From the NCBI RefSeq assembly GCF_016587375.1, contig NZ_BNJG01000001.1, forward strand, positions 1,922,001-1,986,000: a stretch of DNA of 64,000 bases. The letters are read 5' to 3'. The stretch's first letter is position 1; every line of letters starts with the position of its first letter. This DNA is from Ktedonobacter robiniae. Its GTDB lineage: Bacteria; Chloroflexota; Ktedonobacteria; Ktedonobacterales; Ktedonobacteraceae. The notes beneath the pieces were generated by a model that saw only the letters and a list, made by a program, of their open reading frames with translations, did not search any database and was not told the DNA's origin. Below, in pieces: positions 1 to 10,020 of the stretch. The position numbers and the translations under genes are program-made.

Positions 1-437
1 TCACACTGGAAGAGCAGTTAACCAACAATATTCATATCATAGGCGACTCAAATTTGCTAGAGCAGGCAATATTGGCATTATTGGACAATGCAGTAAAATA
101 CAATAAGCCAAATGGAAAAATATGTGTAAGCACATCTATACAACATGAGGCAGTACACCTGAAAGTACACGATACAGGCATCGGAGTCTCAACAGAGCAT
201 TTGCCCCATCTGGGCGAGCGCTTCTATCGTGTAGATAAAGCTCGCTCGCGACAAGCTGGAGGCACGGGCCTGGGGCTATCCATCGCTCGCAGTATCACGG
301 TAGAACATGGTGGACAACTGACACTGGTCAGCATACCCGGGCAAGGAACAACAGCCACACTTGTGCTTCCCATGGCACGAGAAACGCCATTGGCACACAA
401 AGAAGCATTACCTACACGAACAGCCAGCAGAAATTAA
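1..437 (+). CDS. Sensor histidine kinase, C-terminal catalytic part (5' end outside window)
   Basis: The frame is open from base 3, so the gene starts before the window. What remains is the ATP-binding (HATPase_c) domain of a two-component sensor kinase, which phosphorylates a conserved His in the missing dimerisation domain. The boxes appear in order: N box (LLDNAVKYN), G1 (DTGIGV), F box (RFYRVDKARSR) and G2 (GGTGLGLSIA), ending in a GQGTTATLVLP strand. After about residue 125 a short basic tail follows. The last 30 bp overlap, antisense, a frame leading out of a Uma2 remnant. The partner regulator is probably upstream, outside the window. The family call is firm; the stimulus is unknown. 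Confidence 0.93.
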   Translation, partial: TLEEQLTNNIHIIGDSNLLEQAILALLDNAVKYNKPNGKICVSTSIQHEAVHLKVHDTGIGVSTEHLPHLGERFYRVDKARSRQAGGTGLGLSIARSITVEHGGQLTLVSIPGQGTTATLVLPMARETPLAHKEALPTRTASRN

Positions 438-458
438 TGGGGAAAGTCCTAAACAGAA

Positions 459-629
459 TGGGTGTTCCCAACCGGGCGAAGGCGCCATATAGAGTACTCC
501 CTTCACTACCTTGTACCGCTGTCCATCCTCTGGTATTGCCGCGTACTCAGTATATGTCCATTGGCCCTGTGGGGGACCTGGAACCCCATTGGCTGGAGCT
601 ACGACAGGCAAGCTTTCCCTCGTCGCCAT
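459..629 (-). pseudogene. Truncated Uma2-family (DUF820) nuclease fragment
   Basis: Reading the minus strand from an ATG at 629 gives about 57 residues typical of the N-terminus of Uma2-family PD-(D/E)XK-like proteins: a WTYTEYAAIPEDG segment, then RYKVVKGVLYMAPSP and a WEH that matches the usual 'EH(Q)' position. After this the frame runs into the antisense of the histidine-kinase 3' end, so the catalytic half of a normal protein of roughly 190 residues is missing. It is most simply a remnant left by deletion or recombination next to the kinase gene. Uma2 genes are usually multicopy in such genomes. Homology is by motif memory only. Confidence 0.6.
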
Positions 630-956
630 CACAACCTGCCTTTCATGCGAAAACCAAACATACAATGATGCACATAGACTATTGTAAGCATACCATAGAC
701 ATTTAGCGTGTAAACAAGCCGCCAATCGTTGAAGAGCCTTTACCCGGCACAACCATCTGGCAGCCCACAAAAAGTACTGGGTGGTTTTCCAGCACCCACC
801 AGCGGGAGGAGTCCAAGCTAGCCTGGACTCTACAAACTGGTGCTTGCTCCGCGTTTAGAGGGAGCGACCAGGCAGCAAGCACATGATACAATGCAGGGGA
901 TTACAATACGTTGATTTAACCGGTATGGGAGAAAAGTGCAGAGAGGTGATATTACC
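630..956. other. Intergenic stretch, no gene seen
   Basis: No convincing reading frame is present between the Uma2 remnant and the racemase gene. A loose inverted repeat around 838-882 (arms containing GTGCTTGCT and AGCAAGCAC) lies ahead of the racemase start. It could be a terminator or operator but is not clean enough to name. Confidence 0.4.
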
Positions 957-2222
957 ATGAGTATGGGAACAGGCTATACACAACAGGCGCTCGGTGAGGA
1001 AGAGATACATCAGATCCTGGTGCAGGCCTTTGGCGAGCTTTCGCTGGACGGTAAGCGAGTCCTGGTGATTATTCCTGACAGTACACGCACGGCGCCCCTC
1101 CCCTTGCTGTTTCGTGAGCTATACGCCCTGCTGGGTCAGAGGGTACAGCGCCTGGATTATTTGATCGCCCTGGGGACGCACCCGCCGATGTCTGAGGAGG
1201 CGATAGCGCAACTGGTCGGAGTTGATGCGAAAGAGCGCCAGGAGCGCTATCCCAATGTCGAGATCTATAACCATCACTGGGATAAAGCAGGCGTGCTAAA
1301 GACGGTTGGTGTGATCTCACGTGAAGAGGCCCAGGTGCTCACCAACGGTATCCTCTCGGAGGAGGTTCCCGTACGCCTCAATGGCATGATCTTCGACTAT
1401 GACCAGATCGTGATCTGCGGGCCGGTCTTCCCGCACGAGGTCGTCGGATTCTCTGGCGGGGCAAAATATCTCTTCCCCGGCATCGCGGGCGCAGATATCA
1501 TCAACTTCACGCACTGGCTGGGCGCACGCCTGACCAGTATGCTTACCATTGGCACGAAGGATACGCTGGTGCGCCGGGTTATCCATCGCGCCGCAGCCTT
1601 TGTAGAGCGCCCCATCCTCTGCCTGGCCCTGGTGATGCAGGGCGAGACCCTGCATGGACTCTACGCAGGCAACTATATCGATGCCTACAATGATGCTGCC
1701 GACCTTTCGGCGCGCTTGAACGTAATAAAAGTTGAGCGACCCTTTAAACAGGTGCTCTCGCTACCATCGACGCGCTATGACGATTTGTGGACCGCGGCCA
1801 AGGCTATGTATAAGACGGAGCCAGCCATCGCAGACGGGGGCGAGGTCATTATCTACGCACCACATATCAGCGAGATCTCTTATACGCATGGCGCGCTTAT
1901 CGACGAGGTTGGCTATCATGTGCAGGAGTACTTCCTCAAGCAATGGGAGCGCTTCAAGCAGGTGCCTGGCTCAATTCTGGCTCATAGCACCCACGTGAAG
2001 GGAACGGGAACCTACGATAGCGCCACAGGCATCGAGCGACCGCGCATCCAGGTCACGCTGGCGACCGCCATCCCCGAGGAGCGCTGCCGCAAGGTCAACC
2101 TGGGCTATCGCGATTATCGCGAGATCAATCCCGAGGACTGGGCCGGGCGAGAAGACGAGGGGCTACTGCTGGTCCGCCACGCGGGCGAGATGCTCTACCA
2201 CGCCCCCAGCGTCAGAAAATAA
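957..2222 (+). CDS. LarA-like nickel-dependent racemase domain protein (DUF2088)
   Basis: 421 residues from the ATG at 957, chosen over a GTG at 936 because GAGAGGTGAT sits 7-8 nt upstream. The protein matches the lactate racemase (LarA) family, which uses a nickel-pincer nucleotide to racemise or epimerise 2-hydroxy acids. Visible family marks are DSTRT (41-45), GTHPP (73-77), a His pair (106-107), PHE with H160, GGAK with K170 and FTHW with H186. The spacings 160-170-186 equal those of the known LarA ligands H174-K184-H200. No larB, larC or larE cofactor genes are nearby, so the substrate is open; many DUF2088 proteins act on other hydroxy acids. The PhoD-like gene follows 63 bp downstream on the same strand. 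Confidence 0.85.
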   Translation: MSMGTGYTQQALGEEEIHQILVQAFGELSLDGKRVLVIIPDSTRTAPLPLLFRELYALLGQRVQRLDYLIALGTHPPMSEEAIAQLVGVDAKERQERYPNVEIYNHHWDKAGVLKTVGVISREEAQVLTNGILSEEVPVRLNGMIFDYDQIVICGPVFPHEVVGFSGGAKYLFPGIAGADIINFTHWLGARLTSMLTIGTKDTLVRRVIHRAAAFVERPILCLALVMQGETLHGLYAGNYIDAYNDAADLSARLNVIKVERPFKQVLSLPSTRYDDLWTAAKAMYKTEPAIADGGEVIIYAPHISEISYTHGALIDEVGYHVQEYFLKQWERFKQVPGSILAHSTHVKGTGTYDSATGIERPRIQVTLATAIPEERCRKVNLGYRDYREINPEDWAGREDEGLLLVRHAGEMLYHAPSVRK

Positions 2223-2285
2223 TAGCGCACTGTAACGTTTCTCTTTAAAGAACCGAAAATTAGATAGGAGAAGAGAAATTCGCTT

Positions 2286-4889
2286 ATGTCCTGGACACCA
2301 CTGACCGAGCGCATTGACGAGTTACCCTTGATTCTGGCGGGACCCATCTTACGACGGACGGAACCAGGCTCGGTCACTGTCTGGTTGGCGCTTAAAGCCG
2401 AACGCCTGGTCACGCTCCATATCTTAGAGGCTGAGGCCAGTGGAGCATTACGGGAGCGCTTCCAGGGCAAGCGCAAGACTGTTCGTCTGGGGGATAATCT
2501 ACACCTGGTCGCGGTCACGGCGCAGATCTCGGCAAGTGTAGAACCGCTCGACTGGGGCGAACTCTACTACTATAACCTCTCTTTTCAGGCCCACCAGGAG
2601 GCGGAACGCGAGGAGCTCTACACACCAGGTATCTTACGGTCAGCAGAGCAGGCCGATGATCCGCTGGCATCGCTGATCTACCCTGGGCATCCCCTGCCAA
2701 GCTTCCTGCTTCCCGCGAGCAAGCTAGAGCAGGTGCGCTTTTTCCACGGCTCCTGTCGCAAGGCGCATGGCTCAGGGCGAGAGATGCTCTCGGCGCTTGA
2801 TCTGCTCATCGAAAAGTCCACCCTAGCGGGAGATCATGAGCATGTTAATCGCCCCCAACAGCTCTATCTCACGGGCGACCAGGTCTACGCGGACGACGTC
2901 GCGCCGCCGCTACTCTTCGCACTGATGGATGCTGGTGAGGCGCTCTTTAGCGACCAGCGCCTGGAGATACTGCCAGGTGTACGCCAGCCCGCGTCTAATT
3001 TTGCTCCCGGCATGCGGCGCGACATTATCCATCAGCAGGCGCGCTTCACCTCCAAGACGCCAGATAGCCACCTGCTCTCCTTCGCCGAATACGCCTCAAT
3101 GTACCTGATGTCCTGGTCCGATCAGCTCTGGCCCGAGACACTTCCGGGGACTGAGGAGCTCTGGCAACGTTATCCAGCCAGCCGGCCTGCCATCCTGACC
3201 CAGCAAGACCGTGATGCACAACACTTCATGGAATGGAATGCCCAGCTCGAACGCTTTCGCGCGCAACTGCCACATGTGCGGCGCGCCCTGGCCAATATCG
3301 CGACCTACATGATCTGTGACGATCACGATGTGACGGACGACTGGTTTCTTGATGGGGCATGGTGCCAGAATGTCCTGAATAGTCAGGCAGGCAGGCATAT
3401 AGTGCGCAATGGTCTGCTGGCCTATACCCTCTTTCAGGCCTGGGGCAACACACCTGAACAGTTTGCAGACAGCTCTGGGCAGCTCCTGCTCTCAACGCTC
3501 GATAGCTGGCAGGGACAAGAGGGGACAGAGCAACGCTTGATTGATGAGCTCATCGGTATGCCCCTGTCCTACAATGGGCCGGGCGAGCTAGAACGCTCTA
3601 AACGGGCTTTGCACTGGCACTACACCTACGAAGCCCCCAGCCACCAGGTCATCGTCATGGATACGCGCACACAGCGTCACTACGATAGCCCCAAAGCTTT
3701 TCCGGGCCTGCTCTCACCCCAGGCCTTGCAGGAACAAATTGTCACAGCTGTACAGCCCGAGGCGCAGGTCAACATAATCATTTCAGCGGCCCCGGTACTG
3801 GGCATCGACTTCATCGAAAATGTTCAATTCTGGAACCAGTTGCGTGCCCACGACAATTATTCCATGGACTGCGAGGCCTGGGGGCTAGAATGGGGGGCAT
3901 TTCAACAATTTTTGCGGGCCGTAAGCGGCCTTAAACGTGCCGTGATTCTGGCTGGAGATGTACATTATGCCTTTGGGTCCAGCATGGAATACTGGGATAT
4001 GCACACAGGCGAGACGGCCAGGCTGATTAACTTTACCGCTAGCCCACTCTGCAACGAGGGCGCTGGCGAACATATGGCCGCCCTGGCGCTTGGCTATCCA
4101 CGCCTCTTGCGCCTGCAAAGTCGTGGGCGAGATCCCTATGTCAGTTTCCTGGCCTGGGATCTCAAGCCGGACAGCAACCTCATTTTCCAGACTGTGGTGA
4201 GAAACATTAGCCAGCATATCTTCCGCTTCTGGTGGTCCCTGCCAAGGCTTATAGCAACCCACAGGTCCCAGCGGGAGATAGTGTTGCCCTCCAGGGGCTG
4301 GCTGCCAGGCACCTTTAAACAGATCCCGCCGGATCGCGTCTATCGCATTCGTTACCTGCAAAACACGCGGGCGCCTGAGACAAGGCAGCGGAAACGGGGC
4401 GTATTCCTGCACTTTAACCGCCTGCTACAGCGTCCACAGCGCCTGGCCCTGGGCATGACCTGGTTACTAGAAAGCGCGCTCAGGAGAATACGGCAGAGGA
4501 CTGCGCGCCTGCATCAAAAGACAGAGCGCCAGCCCTTGAGTGGGCGCTGGCTGCTCGACCGGCCTACCCATGCCGTTACTCACGAAATTCTGGATAAAAG
4601 TGCAGACCTGGAGCAAGCGTTGAGCAAGCGCCGCAACGCCCTTGTCACGACGCTTCTCAAGGGCCGCAACTGGCTCAATAAGTGGAAGGCGGGCACGCTT
4701 ATCGTTGGCTATAACAATATTGGCGAGATCTACTTCACGCCCGGAGACGACGGGCAACGCGAGGTCTGCCAGCGCCTCTGGTGGTGGCGGCAGGATGACG
4801 AGGGACAGAGCGGCGATATGATGCAAAGCACCGAGTACCGCGAGCGCCTGACGCTGCCCACAAGCGCCGAGCGCCCCCCGCTGCCGTAG
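2286..4889 (+). CDS. PhoD-like metallophosphatase, long form
   Basis: 867 residues. The middle of the protein carries the PhoD/alkaline phosphatase D set: HGSCRKAHG (about 154), LTGDQVYADD (about 195), CDDHDVTDDW (about 344) and LAGDVHYAF (about 555), expected to bind a two-metal centre for phosphoester hydrolysis. The N-terminal 120 residues resemble the Fn3-like domain that precedes the catalytic domain in this group. No signal peptide is evident, unlike classical Tat-exported PhoD, so the protein may be cytoplasmic. The C-terminal 200 residues (basic, helix-rich, then a short W-rich end) are beyond the catalytic core and of unknown role. ATG at 2286 follows TAGGAGAAG. It ends at a 48-bp palindrome shared with convergent gyrB. 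Confidence 0.8.
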   Translation: MSWTPLTERIDELPLILAGPILRRTEPGSVTVWLALKAERLVTLHILEAEASGALRERFQGKRKTVRLGDNLHLVAVTAQISASVEPLDWGELYYYNLSFQAHQEAEREELYTPGILRSAEQADDPLASLIYPGHPLPSFLLPASKLEQVRFFHGSCRKAHGSGREMLSALDLLIEKSTLAGDHEHVNRPQQLYLTGDQVYADDVAPPLLFALMDAGEALFSDQRLEILPGVRQPASNFAPGMRRDIIHQQARFTSKTPDSHLLSFAEYASMYLMSWSDQLWPETLPGTEELWQRYPASRPAILTQQDRDAQHFMEWNAQLERFRAQLPHVRRALANIATYMICDDHDVTDDWFLDGAWCQNVLNSQAGRHIVRNGLLAYTLFQAWGNTPEQFADSSGQLLLSTLDSWQGQEGTEQRLIDELIGMPLSYNGPGELERSKRALHWHYTYEAPSHQVIVMDTRTQRHYDSPKAFPGLLSPQALQEQIVTAVQPEAQVNIIISAAPVLGIDFIENVQFWNQLRAHDNYSMDCEAWGLEWGAFQQFLRAVSGLKRAVILAGDVHYAFGSSMEYWDMHTGETARLINFTASPLCNEGAGEHMAALALGYPRLLRLQSRGRDPYVSFLAWDLKPDSNLIFQTVVRNISQHIFRFWWSLPRLIATHRSQREIVLPSRGWLPGTFKQIPPDRVYRIRYLQNTRAPETRQRKRGVFLHFNRLLQRPQRLALGMTWLLESALRRIRQRTARLHQKTERQPLSGRWLLDRPTHAVTHEILDKSADLEQALSKRRNALVTTLLKGRNWLNKWKAGTLIVGYNNIGEIYFTPGDDGQREVCQRLWWWRQDDEGQSGDMMQSTEYRERLTLPTSAERPPLP

Positions 4890-4901
4890 TTGTAGGTAGA
4901 A

Positions 4902-4949
4902 AAGCGAGAGAGGCCTACAGCAATGCATTGCTGTAGGCCTCTCTCGCTT
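4902..4949. terminator. Perfect 48-bp loopless palindrome, bidirectional terminator
   Basis: Two 24-bp arms meet with no spacer (centre between 4925 and 4926). It lies between the convergent PhoD-like gene (+) and gyrB (-) and can form the same hairpin in both transcripts, followed by short T-rich sequence on each side. Confidence 0.8.
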
Positions 4950-4961
4950 GTTATTTCTCTC

Positions 4962-7151
<2,190 letters not shown>

Positions 7152-7312
7152 CTAGGAACAGGGGGCGAGTTATAGATGTAGAAGCTAGCCCCAATGCCTG
7201 CTGGTTGGACGTCTTCAGGTTTCGCCTGGCGTTCGCCTTATACATGACACGTGCTATGCACGTTCCAGGATGAGCGACAGACAACTGTGGAAGGCTAGTA
7301 TTTCTCTGTGTT

Positions 7313-7374
7313 CTTATTCCGAAACCCAACGTCACTCTCGTGACTAGCGCTTCGCGCTCAGGGTTTCGGAGAAG
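7313..7374. repeat. Three-hairpin REP-like repeat, copy 1
   Basis: Outer arms CCGAAACCC and GGGTTTCGG enclose two inner hairpins, GTCAC-tctc-GTGAC and AGCGC-ttc-GCGCT, with CTTATT and GAAG flanks. The same outer arms and CTAGCGC inner motif recur at 40696-40816, 41949-42047 and, degenerated, 35530-35609. Confidence 0.7.
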
Positions 7375-7517
7375 TAGTATATGTAAGTATTCTGCTTGAG
7401 CATAGAAAAAGTGGCAATGAAAGCCACTGTGTGCCACATCATTATAGCACATTTTGCTTGATAAACAAAGCAGAGAAGTGGGTTGAACGGACAACCGCAG
7501 GGGGAAAGAAAAGGGAA

Positions 7518-7571
7518 GAGATGAAGTGTGTCCCCTGGTGACCTGGGCCATCAGGGGACACACTTCATCTC
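7518..7571 (-). terminator. Hairpin terminator of the zinc-ribbon membrane gene
   Basis: Arms of 23 bp with one mismatch and an 8-nt loop, just downstream (minus strand) of the stop at 7583. Confidence 0.75.
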
Positions 7572-7582
7572 GCATAGTTTGG

Positions 7583-8161
7583 CTAGAAACGATTCCCGGG
7601 AATTGGTCCTCCCATAGGAATGTTTGAGTTGGGAACGCCCGGCATATTAGCCATACCTGGCATACTCGGCATAGGCGCGCCTGCCAGATTGGTTGTGCAG
7701 TACGGGCAGAAGGTCCAGCGCAGTTCCAGCAAGCGCTCGCACTTGGGGCAGGAGCGCTTGAGCTTCTGGCCACAGGAGGGGCAGGCCTGGAAATCCGACT
7801 CGATGCGTGCATGGCAATTGCTGCACGTCTGACGCTCGGTCATTTCAGCCAAGAGCGACTCTTCTTCCAATTGGCGCTCATAGATCTCGGCCAGGGTCTG
7901 GCGGGGACGCAGAATCATATACACAAAAACGCCCGCAATCGGAAAGATGGCGACAGCGACGGTAGAGATAATCTGCAGGAGGAAATCTTGCGTGCGCGCG
8001 CGAATGTCGCGAAACGTCCAAATAACGGTGCTCAGCCAGAATACTACCAGGAAGGCCACCATACAAGCGACCATAGGCCCGACCAGGTTTTGCAGTGTTG
8101 TGAGCCAGCCAGGCTGGGTAGTGGCCAGGGAGGTGCTCAGATTTGCATATACAAAATTCAC
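7583..8161 (-). CDS. Double zinc-ribbon membrane protein
   Basis: 192 residues. Two transmembrane segments (about 27-50 and 63-85) are followed by an RPRQTLAE linker, a short acidic helix, then two CxxC...CxxC zinc ribbons (CSNC/CPSC and CPKC/CPYC) and a Met/Pro/Gly-rich tail. The membrane half resembles the PLDc_N-type two-helix module and the cytoplasmic part a DZR-type ribbon. Such proteins are common in Chloroflexota, but no function is established; a scaffold or sensor role is only a guess. The gene stands alone and ends in a strong hairpin. Confidence 0.8.
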   Translation of the reverse strand: MNFVYANLSTSLATTQPGWLTTLQNLVGPMVACMVAFLVVFWLSTVIWTFRDIRARTQDFLLQIISTVAVAIFPIAGVFVYMILRPRQTLAEIYERQLEEESLLAEMTERQTCSNCHARIESDFQACPSCGQKLKRSCPKCERLLELRWTFCPYCTTNLAGAPMPSMPGMANMPGVPNSNIPMGGPIPGNRF

Positions 8162-8651
8162 AGGACAGACGCCCCTTTCAGAAAATAGAATAAAGTACTA
8201 TTTACTACTCGCAACTTTTGCTTGCGTCGCTCCACTATTTTTTATCTGGATTAACGAGTTACATACACTCTCTTACAACGTTCGTTTCCCCTAGCATGAT
8301 GACGGCATAGGACTATAAGCTGGCAGAGTTTTTGCTATCTTCTTTATATAATACTCTACAAACGCCATATAATCACCTATGAATACCTCCCTGACCCTTC
8401 GCGCCTGCATCCACATACCCTTACCCGCCAGGGGTGTGAAGGCTGCTGAGCTAGTCTCAGCGGTTGAGGCAGAATGGTTCCTGCTGGCTCTCAAGCCTGG
8501 TAAATAGCCTCTCTCTCTAATATATATCGAGAGGGATACGAAAAAGGAACATTTTCGTATCTTACCCCAACCTATAGGCTACGTGCCAACGCTACTTGTG
8601 TACGCGTCTACATATGATGGTTCGACATATCGCCTCTGATATCCTATCCCT

Positions 8652-8715
8652 AAGTACTGGGTATGCTAGAGCGGGCCAGGCGGATGCCTGGCCCGCTCTA
8701 GCATACCCAGTACTT
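8652..8715. terminator. Perfect 30-bp-arm hairpin, no adjacent gene
   Basis: Arms of 30 bp around a GGAT loop; the tip GC-GGAT-GC is the same as at 28123-28178. Nearest genes are transcribed away from it, so it may end an unseen transcript or mark a deleted gene. Confidence 0.65.
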
Positions 8716-8909
8716 TAATATTCTAAGCAAATTCTAATGTAGTTCGAAAAACAGGACTTAACTCTTACTAGTTTAGATGTTTTAAAGGTGATATGATAGT
8801 TTCTAACTAGAGGTTTATCATGAAGGCTGCGGTTATAGCGCCAGTGAGAAAATGGTAGACCTGTATCTAGGCCCGCTTTCGTCGCAAGTGGAACGTATAG
8901 GTAGTAGAC

Positions 8910-8938
8910 TTGTGCGGATTTGAGCACTATGCTACAAT
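8910..8938 (+). promoter_or_regulatory. Sigma-70-type promoter for the glucosaminidase-like gene
   Basis: TTGTGC, 17-bp spacer, TACAAT; about 30 nt before a strong AAGGAGGT ribosome binding site at the gene at 8976. Confidence 0.5.
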
Positions 8939-8975
8939 AGAACACTAGTTCAAAGGCCTTATAAGGAGGTTATTC

Positions 8976-10010
8976 ATGGCGAGTGGTAACTACGCCAGGA
9001 AGCGCTCACCACGCCAGCCAGTCGACACGACTTCACCCATACCCGCTCGAGCTACTCGACAATTGCCAGCCGTACAACAGCATCCCTTTGATGATGAAGA
9101 TATTCTGACGGAATCGCTTCCGCCGCGTACACGCCCTACTCCTACGACTACTACGGCAATCAGGCGAACGACAGCGGAGGCACGGCGTCAGACGAGTGAG
9201 TTCAGGCGGGCAGCCACACCAGCGCTACGTTCGGCGCGCCCATTACAGCCAAATAGGAGTACTACGCATAGGCCCGCATCCAAACGTCGCTACCAGGTCA
9301 TCGACGATTACGCGCCGCATCCATTACACCGGCATCGCCGCTGGCTCAATCCACTCGTCTATAGTTCACTCATTGGCGTTGTCTTCCTGGCTCTCCTGCT
9401 ATGGGCCGCTATCGCGCAGCGACCGGGTGCGCCTGTGCTCCTGCCTAACTGGGGAGGACAGGTCTACAATATCCAGGTTGGCGCCGATAAGGCCGGGACC
9501 TGGGAGTCCCCCAAACCCGCGCCCCCTAAGGTGCCGGTCCCAACAGGGCCCTACTCGATCCTGGGCAAGCCCACGGTTACCGCCGACTTTATTAATAAGG
9601 TGCTGGCTAACGCTGGCTCTCCGGCGGCAGGCAAGGGGCAAGCCATGTATGACCTGGGTGTGCAATATGGCATTGATCCGGTCTTTGGCCTGGCCTTTTT
9701 CCAGCATGAGAGCACCTTTGGAAAAAATGGCGAGGCTCGCACTACGATGTCGCTGGGCAATCTGCGCTGTATCCCGGACCATGAGTGCATTGACCAGGAT
9801 CGTGGCGGCTATGCCAAGTTTAATGGCTGGGAAGATGGCTTTCGCTCATGGTACGCACTTATGCGCAACCTCTACGTCGCCCAGTGGGGACGCAGTACCA
9901 TCGATACTATTATTCCCAAGTATGCCCCCAGCGCGGATAACAACAACGAGGCGGCCTATATCGCTTCAGTGAAGCACGCCGTCGATAACTGGCGCGCTGG
10001 CAACATATAA
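8976..10010 (+). CDS. Membrane-anchored glucosaminidase (GH73-like) protein
   Basis: 344 residues; the start has AAGGAGGT 8 nt upstream. Residues 1-115 are disordered, rich in Thr/Pro/Arg. A transmembrane segment (about 125-148) follows a basic stretch, giving a type II topology with the C-terminal domain outside. That domain (about 190-340) looks like an N-acetylglucosaminidase/endo-beta-GlcNAcase: YGIDPVFGLAFFQHEST with the candidate catalytic Glu, SLGNLRC, GYAKFNGWEDGFRSW and YAPSADNN. It probably cuts or remodels peptidoglycan. It ends tail-to-tail with the LuxR-type gene with only 10 bp between, and no hairpin. Confidence 0.75.
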   Translation: MASGNYARKRSPRQPVDTTSPIPARATRQLPAVQQHPFDDEDILTESLPPRTRPTPTTTTAIRRTTAEARRQTSEFRRAATPALRSARPLQPNRSTTHRPASKRRYQVIDDYAPHPLHRHRRWLNPLVYSSLIGVVFLALLLWAAIAQRPGAPVLLPNWGGQVYNIQVGADKAGTWESPKPAPPKVPVPTGPYSILGKPTVTADFINKVLANAGSPAAGKGQAMYDLGVQYGIDPVFGLAFFQHESTFGKNGEARTTMSLGNLRCIPDHECIDQDRGGYAKFNGWEDGFRSWYALMRNLYVAQWGRSTIDTIIPKYAPSADNNNEAAYIASVKHAVDNWRAGNI

Positions 10011-10020
10011 TATTGAGTAA

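Larger units (their letters stand above)
8162..8975. other. 814-bp gene-free region with an isolated palindrome
   Basis: No frame is convincing. It contains the 8652-8715 palindrome, which has no gene ending beside it, and a promoter at 8910-8938 for the downstream gene. A 42-codon frame at 8379-8507 and minus-strand frames show no family marks. Confidence 0.45.

Noticed and set aside
8379-8507. 42-codon plus frame resembling the tail of an IS605 TnpB protein
   Set aside because: No Cys ribbon or catalytic motif is present and the resemblance is too vague; no element ends were found around it.
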